Assembly: GCF_001584165.1 (NCBI RefSeq)
Contig: NZ_CP013233.1
Coordinates: 2,116,620 to 2,180,619, forward strand
Direction: 5' to 3'
DNA: 64,000 nucleotides
From: Collimonas arenae
GTDB lineage: Bacteria; Pseudomonadota; Gammaproteobacteria; Burkholderiales; Burkholderiaceae_D
The notes beneath the pieces are model-generated. The model was not told the DNA's origin, searched no databases, and saw only the letters and a program-made list of their open reading frames with translations. The translations under genes and the position numbers were made by a program. Positions within the stretch are counted from its first letter, which is position 1. Every line of letters starts with the position of its first letter. Below are positions 11,388 through 21,673 of this stretch, piece after piece.

Positions 11388-13593
11388 ATGGAATGGATAA
11401 CAGGCACGCGTCGGCGTGCGATTGTCGTTGCAGTAAGCGTATTGTTTGACGCGACGGCTGTAGGTTATGCGCACGCTCAGCAGGTGGCGCAACCGGCAAA
11501 CGATGTGCAGAAAAACGGCAAGGCCGGAGCGGACAGTACGCTGCCGGAAATCAATGTCAATGCTGGCTCAGACGATAACGGCACTGTTGGCCTTGTGGCC
11601 AAGCGCAGCGCCACCGGCACCAAGACCGACACGCCGCTCAATGAGATTCCGCAGACCATCAACGTGGTGACGGCGGCGCAGATCGAACAGACCGGCGCTG
11701 CCAGCGTCAACGATGCGTTGCGCTACGTGCCAGGTTTTTCGACCTACGGTTCGGAAGTGCGCTCGGACTGGTATTCGGTCTTGCGCGGCTTCACGCCAAC
11801 CGTGTACACCGACGGGCTGGCGGTGCCGACCACCATCAACCTGGCCAGCTGGCGCGTCGATCCCTTCATGATCGATAGCATTACCGTGCTGCGCGGTCCA
11901 AGCTCGGTGCTGTACGGCCAGGGCGATCCAGGCGCTATCGTCGACGTCCAGACCAAACTCGCCAACGGCGAGCGGATCCGCGAAGTACAGATGCAGCTCG
12001 GCGATTACGCCAGGAAGCAAATTGCTTTCGATATCGGCGACAAGATCGATGCTGACGGCAAGCTGTCATACCGCGTGCTCGGCGTCGGCCGCGACGGCAA
12101 TTCCCTGACCGGACCGAACGGCGAGCGGCGGATTGCTTTTTCCCCATCCATCAAATGGCAGCCGGACGCCAACACGTCGCTGACCGCCGCCTTGACTTAC
12201 CTGCAAGACCACGGCGACGCATCCAACAATTTCCTGCCGGCGCAGGGCACCATCTTGCCGAACCCGAATGGCACGATTTCAGAGAACCTGTATACCGGCG
12301 ATCCGAATTTCTCACATTACCGCAAGAAGCAATGGTCGGCCGGCTACCAGTTTGAGCACAAGTTCGATCCGGTCTGGACTTTCCGCCAGAACCTGCGCTT
12401 GATGCACTTGTCGCTGGACCAGGGGCAGGTGTTCGGCGGCGGACTGGATGACACCGATCCGACCCAGCAATCACTGTTGCGTTATGTCGGCGACTATCAG
12501 TTCAACTACAGCCGCTTCGATATCGACAACCAGGCGCAGGCCAAATTCAAGCAGGGTCCATTCGACCATACCGTGTTGCTGGCCTGGAATACAACCGCCA
12601 GCGCACCAGCGATACCGAATTCATGGCGCTTGGACCTAGCCTGAACATGTATAACCCGGTCTATGTTCCGATCACGAAAGCGATCTTTTCCACGCCGGCG
12701 GCCTATGCGCCGACCGATACCCGGACCACGCTGAGCATGCTCGGCGCCTACGCTCAGGATCAGATCAAATGGCGGCGCTGGACCTTGACTGTCGGTGGCC
12801 GTCAAGACTGGAGTGACACCAAACAGAGCGACCTGGTAGGCGGCACGCAGCTGCAGCAGAACGATCGCGCCTTCTCGGGCCGCGTCGGACTGGTCTACCT
12901 GGGCGATTACGGCCTGTCGCCTTACCTCAGTTACTCAACCTCGTTCAATCCGGTGATCGGCGTCAGGATGGCCAATGGCAATCTGGCGGCGCCGACCAAG
13001 GGACGCCAGGTGGAAGCCGGGGTGCGCTGGCAGCCGGAAGGCAAGAACCTGACGCTGAACGGTGCGCTGTACCAGATCTACCAGAACAACGTGCTGACGC
13101 CGGATCCAACCGATCCGACCGGGACCTTCTCGGTGCAGACCGGCAGGTACGTTCGCGCGGTCTTGAGTTGAGCGCGGTCGGCAACATCACGCGCGAATTC
13201 TCCATCATCTCCGCTTATGTGTATCAGGATGTGAAGAATACCGAAGCCAACGATTCGTCGCTGGGTAAATGGCCTGTCGATATTCCGCGGCCGCGCCAGA
13301 TGGCGTCGCTGTGGGGCGACTGGACCTGGCACACCGGCGCGCTGGCCGGTTTCGGCCTGGGCGCGGGTATCCGTTACCAGAGCAGTGCCGCAGGGGCGTC
13401 TGACAACTCGCTGCTGGTACCGAGTAATACGGTGTACGACGCCGGTGCGCACTACGACATGCAGAACTGGCGCTTCACGCTGAATGCGACAAACCTGTTC
13501 AACCGTCGTTTCGTCAGTGGCTGCCAATCGGTGAATACCTGCTTCTACGGTAATCAGCGCACGGTGGTGGCGTCTGCGAAATACGTCTGGTAA
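11388..13593 (+). CDS. TonB-dependent ferric-siderophore receptor, two frameshifts as read
   Basis: Outer-membrane receptor that imports the ferric siderophore with energy from TonB. It is about 735 aa after restoring two bases, usual for the FhuA/FpvA/OrbA family. A Sec signal ends around AQQVAQ, a TonB-box-like stretch (LPEINVNA) follows, then the plug domain (NEIPQTINVVT, SVLRGFTP, ITVLRGPSSVLYGQGDPG). The barrel ends with the aromatic C-terminal residue ...AKYVW needed for BAM recognition. Breaks: near 12586 (GG for GGG; restored AWEYNRQRTSDTEF) and near 13144 (C for CC; restored TGQVRSRGLELSAV). GGGAG lies upstream of the ATG. Its place between hydroxylase and formyltransferase assigns it to this siderophore. 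Confidence 0.92.
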
Positions 13594-13608
13594 ACGTTCT
13601 TTAAAAAC

Positions 13609-13690
13609 GCCGTCATCCTCGCGCGTGCGGGGATCCAAGTTACCTGGCATGACGATGAACATGGATTCCCGCGTACGCGGGAATGACGGT
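13609..13690. repeat. Intergenic palindromic element with ATTCCC-N8-GGGAAT core
   Basis: An imperfect inverted repeat of about 82 bp fills the gap between receptor and formyltransferase. The right arm holds ATTCCCGCGTACGCGGGAAT (13665-13684) flanked by TGG and GACGG. The left arm, around 13611-13636, is its diverged reverse complement (CGTCATCCTCGCGCGTGCGG). The core has the same architecture as the widespread proteobacterial ATTCCC-N8-GGGAAT repeats, of which Neisseria dRS3 is the best-known example. It is probably a dispersed non-coding repeat that can fold into an mRNA hairpin between the two genes. Confidence 0.7.
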
Positions 13691-13694
13691 ATTA

Positions 13695-13706
13695 ATCATT
13701 AATGAT
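13695..13706. promoter_or_regulatory. AT-rich palindrome at the formyltransferase start (Fur-like?)
   Basis: ATCATTAATGAT is a perfect 12-bp palindrome within an AT-rich stretch at the start of the formyltransferase, and TGATAAT lies next to it. It resembles part of a Fur box (GATAATGATAATCATTATC) but does not match the full consensus, so iron control through this site is only a suggestion. Confidence 0.25.
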
Positions 13707-13713
13707 AATAGCC

Positions 13714-14535
13714 ATGCAAAAGAAAAAACTCGTTTATATCTGGTCCCTCAGGAATGCCGCTGCCGACAAGGCCGGACAGGATGTCGCCTACAAGGATGGC
13801 ACGCGTTACATGAAGTCGGTGCTGGAATCGCTGGTTGAAGCGCTCAACCAGACCACGCTTGGACAAATGTACTCGCTCGAAAAAGTGATCTACGACGACG
13901 ATGCCGAGCTGGCCAGCGACAGAGAGAAATTGACGGACTATGGTTTCTCATACGAAGCGGGCAAGCGCTGGTTTTATCCGCCGGATCTGCAGGTGCAGGG
14001 TCGGCCGGTGAACGAATTGCTGCTCGCCATTCCGTCTGCTTACCGGCGGCATGGCATGCAGGCGCCGGAACGCATTGCGGGTAAAAGCGCGTTTGAAAAG
14101 CACTTGCTGGACACCTTGCAGGAACTGGATGCCGACATCGTCGTGCTGGATGGGCTGCTGATCATCCTGGATGAGCTGGTGCGGCCTGGGAGCCTATTCC
14201 ACCGTAAGATCGTCAATATCCATCCTGGCGTCACGCGCCTGGAGTCACCCTATGAACGGCGCGGCGCCTACGCCACGCTGGATGCGCTGTATGGCGCGCG
14301 CGGCCAGAAAGTGGTCAACTGGCAAACCATGGAAACCGTTCCTGTGAAACCGCTGTACATGACCGGCGCATCTTTCCATTATGTGGACAACGGCATCGAT
14401 TCCGGCGAAGTGATCCACGATGTCCTGAAGACTGAAATCGACAAGGAAGACACGATTCTTGAACTGCGCTGGAATAATTTCAACCGCAGCCTATTCCCAG
14501 CATTGCACGAGGGGCTGGTAAAGATATATCAATAA
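13714..14535 (+). CDS. N5-hydroxyornithine formyltransferase (PvdF/MbaE-like)
   Basis: Formyl-tetrahydrofolate-dependent enzyme expected to formylate N5-hydroxyornithine, giving the second half of the hydroxamate ligand. It is about 273 aa with the formyltransferase fold. The catalytic Asn-His pair sits in IVNIHPGVTRLESPYERRGA, and the late HYVDNGIDSGEV motif supplies the conserved Asp. It is intact, unlike most genes of this locus. Two ATGs are possible (13702 and 13714) and neither has a clear Shine-Dalgarno; I chose 13714 because MQKKKLVYIWSLR begins directly before the first beta-strand. Its place next to the hydroxylase and receptor supports siderophore tailoring rather than tRNA formylation, and it lacks the usual fmt neighbours. 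Confidence 0.82.
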   Translation: MQKKKLVYIWSLRNAAADKAGQDVAYKDGTRYMKSVLESLVEALNQTTLGQMYSLEKVIYDDDAELASDREKLTDYGFSYEAGKRWFYPPDLQVQGRPVNELLLAIPSAYRRHGMQAPERIAGKSAFEKHLLDTLQELDADIVVLDGLLIILDELVRPGSLFHRKIVNIHPGVTRLESPYERRGAYATLDALYGARGQKVVNWQTMETVPVKPLYMTGASFHYVDNGIDSGEVIHDVLKTEIDKEDTILELRWNNFNRSLFPALHEGLVKIYQ

Positions 14536-14566
14536 GGCCGAATACAAGGTCAGATACGATTAAACA

Positions 14567-14602
14567 ATAACGGCCATGCACGGGAAGTCGCATGGCCGTT
14601 AT
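14567..14602. terminator. Bidirectional hairpin terminator between convergent genes
   Basis: A perfect 13-bp inverted repeat (ATAACGGCCATGC / GCATGGCCGTTAT, 10-nt loop) lies between the 3' ends of the formyltransferase (+) and the molybdo-hydroxylase (-). No long U-run follows on either side, but position and stem strength make a shared terminator likely. Confidence 0.7.
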
Positions 14603-14617
14603 CCGTTGTAGCCGGGG

Positions 14618-16955
14618 TCAGCTCTTCTTGCTTAGCTGATCCCGGATCGGCAGGTTGCGGATGCGCTTGCCGGTTGCCGCGAATATGGCGTTGCACAAGG
14701 CCGGCGCGATAGGCGGCGTGCCTGGTTCGCCAACGCCACCGAGCGGCATGTCGTACTTGTGCGGCACCATATGCACGCGCAGGTCGCGCGGTGCACTGAA
14801 AGCACGCAATACTTCGTATTCATGGAAGTTGCCTTGTTCCACGCTACCGTTCTTGAAGGTGATTTCACCGGTGGTCGCCAGGCTCAGGCCCATGATGCAC
14901 GCGCCTTCGACTTGTGAACGGATCCGGTCCGGCGTGATCTGTGGGCCGCAATCGATCGCCATATCGACGCGCGGAATACTGATCTCGCCGTCGTCGCTGA
15001 CCGCCACCTCAATCACCGTCGCTACATAAGACATGAAGCTGTAGGCGACCGCCAGGCCAAACCATGGCCCTTGGGAACCTTGCGGCCCCAGCCGGCTTCC
15101 TTGGTGGCCAGTTCGATCACGCCGCGCATGCGACCGGTATCGAGCGGATACAAGGTCGGCGACTCACCGTAATTGGTGGTATCCGACATGTCCTGCGGAT
15201 TGATCTGGCGCGCCGGGCCGATCAGTTCCAGCAGGAATTCACGATGGTCACGCTTGGCGGCGGCGGCCAGTTCGGCCACAAACGATTGCACCGCAAATGC
15301 GTGTGGAATGTTGTAGACCGAGCGGAACCAGCCGATCCGCGTGTGCGCTTCGACTTCCGGCGCTTCGATGCGGATGTTCGGGATCACGAACGGAATATTG
15401 ATCGCACCCATGCCCAGCTCGCCGGGCTGCTCGCCCTTGGCGCCGGCAACAAACGTCGAGGCGATGGTCGGCGCCGCGCTGCGGTGCAGCCAGGCCAGCG
15501 GCTTGCCTTTGGCGTCCAGCGTGCTTTCCAGATGTTCCAGCGACACGGTATGAAAGTAATCGTGGCGCAAATCGTCTTCGCGGGTCCAGGTGACCTTGAC
15601 TGGAGCGCCGTTCATCGCCTGTGACAGCAACGCCGCTTCTGCCGCGAAGTCAGGTTTGGATTTGCGGCCGAAACCGCCGCCCAGCAAAGTAACGTTAACC
15701 TTCACGTCGTCGGTTTTCCAGCCGAGGCGGGTCGCCACCGTGTTACGCGTGGCTTGCGGATCCTGGACGCAGGCCCAGACTTCGCATTTGCCGTTGGCAG
15801 TGCGCGCGGTGGCAGCAGGCGGTTCCATCGTGGCGTGCGCCAGATGCGGGATGTAGTACTCGGCTTCGATGCGCTTGCCGGTTTGCGCCAGCGCCGCCAT
15901 CGTATCGCCGTTGTTGCGCACTACCTTGGCTGGTTTGCGGGCGGCTTCCTGCAGCGTGGTCTTGAATGCGGTGGAGTCGTAGCCGCCATTCGGACCATTG
16001 TCCCAAGTGATCTTCAGCGCTTCGCGGCCCTTGATTGCGGCCCAGGTATTGCTGGCGATCACGGCGATGCCGCCGAGCGGATTGAACAGTGCCGGCGGCG
16101 GGCTGCCCTTGAGTTCGATTACCTTGACCACGCCGGGTACCTTCAATGCGTCGGCGGGGTCGAAGCTGGCGACCTTGCCGCCAAATACCGGCGGCCGGGC
16201 GATCACCGCATACAGCATGCCTTCCAGGCGGGTGTCGATGCCGTAATGGGTATTGCCGGTGACGATATCCTGGAAATCGACGCTGCCAAAAGCATCCTTG
16301 CCGATGTAACGGAACTGCGCCGGATCTTTCAGTTGCACTTGTGCGGCTGGCGGTATCGGCAACTTGGCGGCTTCTACCGCCAGCTCGCCGTAGCCCAGCT
16401 TGCGGCCGCTCTTGGCATGCAATATCTCGTGGTTCTTGCTGCTGACTTCGGATAACGGCACATGCCAGCGCGCTGCTGCGGCGGTTTCCAGCATCAGGCG
16501 GGCAGTGGCGCCGACCTGGCGCATCGGCGTGAAGAAGTGGCGCATGCTGCGCGAACCGTCAGTATTCTGGTTGCCGTAGCGGCTTTCGTCGGCATTGGCT
16601 TGCACCACGCGGACCTGATTCCAGTCGGCGTCGAGTTCGTCGGCTACCACCAGCGGCAAGCTGGTGCGGATGCCTTGGCCCATTTCCGAGCGATGGGCCA
16701 CGATGGTGACGATGCCGTCGGCGCCGATCGAGACGAAGATCAACGGATCGTTGACGGTGCCGCCAGGCATGCCTGCACCGCCGTATTTTTTTGCGGCGCT
16801 GCATCAGCGGCCATGACAAGACCATTCACCCCGACTGTCAGGGCCAGGCCGGTAAATGCGCCGACGCCCTTGAGCCAGCTACGGCGGCTGATTGATGACG
16901 GCTCGCCGGTGCTGCTGGTAGCGCTAACTTTATTGAGATCGAAAGCGGCGCTCAT
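14618..16955 (-). CDS. Molybdopterin-binding aldehyde/isoquinoline-type dehydrogenase, large subunit (IorB-like), two frameshifts as read
   Basis: Large subunit of a xanthine-oxidase-family molybdenum hydroxylase, about 779 aa after repair. It begins with a twin-arginine signal ([20 protein letters not shown]), so it acts in the periplasm as IorB-type enzymes do. Visible motifs include [36 protein letters not shown] and, in the last third, [14 protein letters not shown] with the active-site Glu. Its ATG overlaps the stop of the [2Fe-2S] gene (ATGA), so the two are translationally coupled. Breaks: a T-run at about 16787-16793 (seven T, eight expected; restored [13 protein letters not shown]) and 15057-15058 (CC for CCC; restored [15 protein letters not shown]). 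The substrate is unknown; an aldehyde or N-heterocycle is the family norm. Confidence 0.88.
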
Positions 16956-17419
16956 TTGACGACTCCCTTGGCGGCGGCAACCTGCTTGATGGCGGCGCGG
17001 ATGCGGGTGTAGGTGCCGCAGCGGCAGATATTGCCGCTCATGGCGTCGTCGATTTCCTTGTCGGTCGGCTTGGCGGTGGTTTTCAGCAGGGCGGTGGCGG
17101 ACATGATCTGGCCGGCCTGGCAGTAACCGCATTGCGGCACGCCCAGCGCTACCCAGGCTTGCTGCACGGCGTGGCCGATGCTGTCATCCGCCATGGCTTC
17201 GATGGTGGTGACTTTCTTGCCGGCGGCAGCGCTGATCGGCGTGATGCAGGAGCGAATCGGCTCGCCGTCCAGATGCACGGTGCAGGCGCCGCAGAGGGCC
17301 ATGCCGCAACCGAACTTGGTGCCGGTCAGGCCGACGTGGTCGCGCAGCGTCCACAGTAGCGGGGTGTCTTCCGGTAAATCGATTTCGTGTTGCTTGCCAT
17401 TGATGTTGAGGCTTGTCAT
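16952..17419 (-). CDS. [2Fe-2S] subunit of the molybdo-hydroxylase (IorA-like)
   Basis: Small iron-sulfur subunit of 155 aa that passes electrons from the molybdenum centre. A plant-ferredoxin-type cluster motif ([15 protein letters not shown]) precedes the second, CO-dehydrogenase-type cluster motif (CGYCQAGQ ... CRCGTY). Both are complete, so two [2Fe-2S] clusters are expected. It has no signal of its own; in this family the small subunit is carried out with the Tat-tagged large subunit. It is the first gene of the two-gene operon, and its stop overlaps the start of the large subunit. No medium FAD subunit is nearby, which agrees with the two-subunit IorAB type rather than the three-subunit CoxMSL type. 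Confidence 0.93.
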   Translation of the reverse strand: MTSLNINGKQHEIDLPEDTPLLWTLRDHVGLTGTKFGCGMALCGACTVHLDGEPIRSCITPISAAAGKKVTTIEAMADDSIGHAVQQAWVALGVPQCGYCQAGQIMSATALLKTTAKPTDKEIDDAMSGNICRCGTYTRIRAAIKQVAAAKGVVK

Positions 17420-17627
17420 GACGTTTTTACCTTTCCAACTTGGGAATTTGCCTATTGAAGGAATTTTTCTGCTGCAGTATAGCCGGTTTGATAACTTTTC
17501 GAATCATGTGCCGACATACACGGGAAATGGTCGCGCCGGGGAATTGTAATCCGAAGTCAAATTTTTAGATGAGGGGCAACTGTTTCAGGGATAATTGGCC
17601 GATTGCAATTTTCGTGATGGAGTTTCG

Positions 17628-19693
17628 ATGTCTGTTTCGTTGTCGCCAACCGGGCGTATTCCCGATTCCGTATCGCTGCCAGAGCTGACGATACGGGGCA
17701 TCATTCTTGGTGCCTTGATTACCGTCGTTTTTACAGCGTCCAATGTTTATCTCGGCTTGAAAGTCGGCCTCACTTTTTCTTCGGCGATTCCAGCCGCAGT
17801 GATTTCGATGGCAGTGCTGCGCATGTTCAAGAGCGCCAATATCCTGGAAAACAATATGGTGCAGACCCAGGCTTCGGCGGCCGGCACCTTGTCTTCAATT
17901 ATCTTCATCCTGCCGGGCCTGGTCATGATCGGCTACTGGCAAGGCTTCCCGTATTGGCAAACATTGGCGATCTGCGCCGCCGGCGGCATGCTGGGCGTGA
18001 TGTTTACGATCCCGTTGCGTCATGCGATGGTGGTGCAGAGCGACCTGCCGTATCCGGAAGGCGTGGCGGCGGCGGAAATCCTGCGCGTCGGCAGCGCCGA
18101 ACCGGAAATCGATGCAGCTACCGGTAAACAAGGCAAAGCTGAAACCGCATCGTCGACATCATGGCCGGCGGTATCACCGCAGCCGTGGTGACGCTGGCGG
18201 CATCCGGTTTCCGCGTGCTGAGCGAAGGTATCAACCTGTGGTTTGCCGCCGGCTCGGCAGTGGTTCGCATATCGGCTGGCTTTTCGCTGGCCTTGCTGGG
18301 TGCCGGTTACCTGATCGGTATCGTGGCCGGCATTGCCATGTTGATCGGCTTGCTGATCGCCTGGGGTGTGGCGGTACCGGTGCTGACTTCGATGCACAGC
18401 ATGCCGGACGGCGTGACCTTGGCCAAGTATGCAACCGGCCTGTGGAGCAAGGACGTGCGCTTCATCGGCGCCGGCACCATCGGCGTGGCTGCAGTATGGA
18501 CCTTGATCACGCTGATCAAGCCAATGCTGGAAGGCATCAAGACTTCGTTCCGCGCCCTGAGCGGCGGCAAAGGCCGCATCGACATCCCGCGCACTGAGCG
18601 CGACATGTCGCCAGGCTGGATCATCGCCATTACGCTGGTGCTGGTAGCGATCCTGGTTGGCACCTTTGCCAGCTTCCTGAGCGCGGCGCCATTGTCGGCC
18701 GGCATGGTCTGGGGCCTGGTTGCCTACAGCGTGCTGTTTGCGGTCATCTTCGGTTTCTTGATTGCTGCCGCCTGCGGTTACATGGCTGGCCTGATCGGTT
18801 CGTCGGCCAGCCCGATTTCCGGCGTCGGTATCGTCGCTGTGGTGCTGGTGTCGTTGCTGATCCTGCTGGTAGGCAGCGGCGACGGCCTGTTGGCAACCGA
18901 GAGTGGGAACAAGCTCGGCATTGCCTTGGCGATCTTCACGACTTCGGCGGTGATCGCGGTGGCGACCATCTCCAACGACAACCTGCAGGATCTGAAAACC
19001 GGCTGGCTGGTCGGCGCCACGCCTTGGCGGCAACAGGTGGCGCTGCTGATCGGTTGCGTGGTTGGCGCAGTTGTCATCCCGCCGGTGCTGGAATTGCTCT
19101 ACAACGCCTACGGTTTTGCCGGCGCCATGCCGCGTGCCGACATGGATGTGGCGCATGCATTGTCGGCGCCGCAAGCGACGCTGATGACGGCAATCGCCAC
19201 CGGAATTTTTACCCACCAGCTGAATTGGGACATGATCCTGATCGGCCTGGGTCTGGGCGTCGCGTTGGTGGTGGTCGATGAAATCCTGCGTCGTCGCGGC
19301 GGTGTTGCGCGCTTGCCGGTGCTGGCGGTCGGGATCGGCATCTACCTGCCGCCAACGGTGGCTTCGACACTGGTGCTGGGCACTTTGCTGGCCTGGGTCA
19401 TAGAACGCATCCTGAAAAAACGTGCGCAGAAGGCTGGTCAGCCGTATGAACAATACGCCGAATCGTCGAACCGGCGCGGCGTCTTGCTGGCGTCGGGCCT
19501 GATCGTCGGCGAAAGCTTGGTTGGCGTGCTGCTGGCGGCCATCATCGGCTTCACTGGCAATGATTCGCCGCTGGCGTTGGTTGGCGCGTCCTTTGAAAAT
19601 ACTGCGCAGTGGCTGGGCTTGATTGTATTTGCGGCCGTGGCTTGGGTGTTTGCGCGTCGCGTGTTAACTGCACGCCAGGCAATCAGCGACTGA
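17628..19693 (+). CDS. OPT-family oligopeptide transporter, one frameshift as read
   Basis: Inner-membrane transporter of the OPT superfamily, 688 aa after repair, the usual length of bacterial members. The N-terminus PELTIRGIILGALITVVFTASNVYLGLKVGL... is strongly diagnostic, and many hydrophobic segments continue to the C-terminus. ATG 17628 has GGAG six bases upstream. The frame breaks around 18141 (AAA, AAAA expected, giving AENRIVDIMAGG), after which the second segment runs to TGA 19691-19693. Bacterial OPT proteins carry small peptides or metal chelates; nothing here fixes the substrate. A terminator follows directly. The gene is divergent from the molybdo-hydroxylase operon across about 208 bp. 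Confidence 0.9.
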
Positions 19694-19747
19694 CAAATCT
19701 GGGGTCGCTGAATTTTGTGGCGCATTGTGCAGGTTGAATAGACGAAC

Positions 19748-19780
19748 GGATCGGGTCGATGACCCGGTCCATTTTTATTT
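19748..19780 (+). terminator. Rho-independent terminator after OPT gene
   Basis: GGATCGGGTC-GAT-GACCCGGTCC forms a 10-bp stem with one non-Watson-Crick pair and a 3-nt loop. It is followed by ATTTTTATTT, a classical intrinsic terminator layout. Confidence 0.8.
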
Positions 19781-19809
19781 GTGGGGCGTGAAACGACGCT
19801 GACTATCCA

Positions 19810-20858
19810 TCAGTGCTGATGCCGATGATGGATGTCGGGATAATGCGCATGGCTATGGCTGATCGGCAGGTGTCGGTGCGAGTGGCTATGCGGTTCGCGG
19901 CCATCCCAGTCGAAATCGTGCTGGTGCTGGTGGTGCAGATCATGGCGATGGCTGTGGGCATGCTCTGTTTCTTCATGCGTATGCGGGTGATGGTGACTTT
20001 CCGTCAGATGCAGCCAGATTCCAACTGCCATTAATCCTGCGGCCAGCCAGAACAGGCCGCCAACCGAGTCGTGCAGCACCAGCAAGGATATCGCCGCACC
20101 GATGAATGGCGCCGCTGAAAAATACGCGCCGGTTCTGGCGCTGCCAAGGTGGCGCAACGCCAGCACGAACAGCACCAGGCTGACGCCATAGCCGGCAAAG
20201 CCGATCAACGCTGCGGCGCCGATGCTGGCGGCGGCGGCCATTGCGCTCCGAGCGAAAACGCCAACGTCAGGTTGACCGCCGCCGCTGCCAAGCCTTTGAT
20301 GGCGGCGATCTGCACTGCGTCGCTGGCGGAAATGCGGCGCGTTAGATTATTGTCGATGGCCCAGCAAAGACAGGCCGCCAGGATCGCCAGCGGCCCCCAT
20401 GGCACGCCGAATTCCGGCACTTGCTGCCACGACAACAGCACGCCTGCCAGCACGATGACCAGCATGCCGAGGACGATCCGGCGATCGAAATTTTCCTTGA
20501 ATACAAACCAGGCAAGGGCGGCAGTCAGGACGCCTTCCATGTTGAGCAATAAGGACGCGCTGGAAGCCGGGGTCGACGACAGACCCAGCATCAGCAGGAT
20601 CGGACCGCCAATGCCGCCGCTCAGAATGACCGCTGCAAGCCACGGCAAATCCTTGCGGCGCAAGCCGTCGCCGTCCTGTTCATTGCGCCGTAGGGCGCGG
20701 CGGACAACGTACCAGATCGACAAGCCGACGCCGCTGCCAAGATACAGCAGTCCCGCCAGCGTCACCGGTGACACATGGCCGACCAGCATCTTGGAAAACG
20801 GTGTGCTGGCGCCAAACAGCGCCGCGGCCAGCAATGCGTAGAGTGCACCTTGATGCAT
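19810..20858 (-). CDS. EamA/DMT exporter with histidine-rich C-terminal tail, one frameshift as read
   Basis: Drug/metabolite transporter of the EamA type, 349 aa after repair. Two EamA repeats give about ten membrane segments (first repeat starting MHQGALYALLAAALFGASTP, second around PWGPLAILAACLCWAIDNNLTRR). The remarkable part is the last 63 residues, which contain 24 histidines (HHHPHTH, HAHSHRH, HSHSHRH, HHRHQH) and are predicted cytosolic. Such tails bind Ni, Co or Zn in metal transporters. AAGGAA precedes the ATG. The frame breaks near 20248 (GG for GGG on the coding strand; restored FSLGSAMAAAASIG). It lies 39 bp behind the ArsR-type regulator on the same strand, so the two probably share a transcript. 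Metal export is inferred only from the tail and the regulator. Confidence 0.85.
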
Positions 20859-20897
20859 GTGTTTTTCCTTCAGTAGCAGAGGCGGATGCTTGTCCGT

Positions 20898-21587
20898 CTA
20901 CTCGTGGTGCAAGGCGATCCCGAACTGTTCGGCCAATGCGCTGCGGCCGTCCGCCGTGATCGAGACCGCGCGAGAATGCTTGTTGCGGGTCAGCCACCCC
21001 AATTCGATCATGCGTTTCGCCAGCGTTGCACCCAATGCGCCGGCCAGGTGATCGCGGCGTTCGCTCCAGTCCAGGCAAGGATAGGCAAACTGGCGTCGGC
21101 TCTTCTGCAGGGCTTTGGTATCGATGCCGAATTCGCCGAACCAGGTTTCGCCTTGCTCTGTCAGCAAGAAGGTGCCGTCCTCGGTTTCCAGCAAGCCGCG
21201 CTTGACCAGCACATCGGTCAGTTGCGTGCCGAGCTTGCCGGCCAGATGGTCGTAGCAGAAGCGGGCGGTGCAGATGGCACTGCCGCCGGTAGCAGGCCCG
21301 ACATGCTTGCGCTTCGGCGCAAACACCATCAGCGATTCGATCAGTCGCGCCACTTCCGGCGAGGCCAGGCGGAAATATTTGTGCCGGCCCTGCGTGGTCA
21401 TGTCGAGCAGTTTGTCTTCCAGCAGCTGGCGCAGGTGGGTGGTTGCGGTTGCAGGCTTGATATCGGTGCCGTAGGCCAGCTCTTTGGCGGTCAGTGCACG
21501 TCCTTCCATCAGCAGCGCCAACATCTGGATACGGGTCGGATCGCCGATGGTGCGGGCTAGCCGGCTGAGGTCTGGTTCATCGTTCAT
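20898..21587 (-). CDS. ArsR-family winged-helix transcriptional regulator
   Basis: Regulator of 229 aa. An ArsR-type winged helix fills the N-terminal part (residues about 5-90: IGDPTRIQMLALLMEGRALTAKELA, then TTHLRQLLEDKLL). A longer C-terminal domain follows, with Cys residues in TGGSAICTARFCYDHLAG and in FAYPCLDW. This longer build is common in ArsR-like regulators beside MFS exporters, and the cysteines could sense a metal or a reactive compound. I start it at the ATG at 21587 (MNDEPDLSRLAR). It is divergent from the MFS gene and in line with the His-tailed exporter, so it probably represses both through the palindrome at 21642-21656. Confidence 0.85.
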   Translation of the reverse strand: MNDEPDLSRLARTIGDPTRIQMLALLMEGRALTAKELAYGTDIKPATATTHLRQLLEDKLLDMTTQGRHKYFRLASPEVARLIESLMVFAPKRKHVGPATGGSAICTARFCYDHLAGKLGTQLTDVLVKRGLLETEDGTFLLTEQGETWFGEFGIDTKALQKSRRQFAYPCLDWSERRDHLAGALGATLAKRMIELGWLTRNKHSRAVSITADGRSALAEQFGIALHHE

Positions 21588-21641
21588 AGTTTGATGGTAA
21601 CCGTACTGTTGTTGTGTGACAAGTGCGCGCAACTGGCACAG

Positions 21642-21656
21642 AATCAAGGCTTGATT
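21642..21656. promoter_or_regulatory. 15-bp palindromic operator candidate for the ArsR-type regulator
   Basis: AATCAAG-G-CTTGATT is a perfect 7+1+7 palindrome in the 86-bp gap between the divergent regulator and MFS genes, centred 25 bp before the MFS start. Position and symmetry are what a dimeric winged-helix repressor controlling both promoters would need. Confidence 0.55.
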
Positions 21657-21673
21657 ACTTTGGAGTCGCAGCA

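Noticed and set aside
13690..13712. Strong Fur box before the formyltransferase
   Set aside because: The palindrome matches only part of the consensus; kept as a low-confidence regulatory feature.
18020..19453. Long minus-strand open frame (477 codons) under the OPT gene
   Set aside because: Composition is Gln/His/Arg-rich, a typical antisense artefact; the plus strand encodes a clear transporter.
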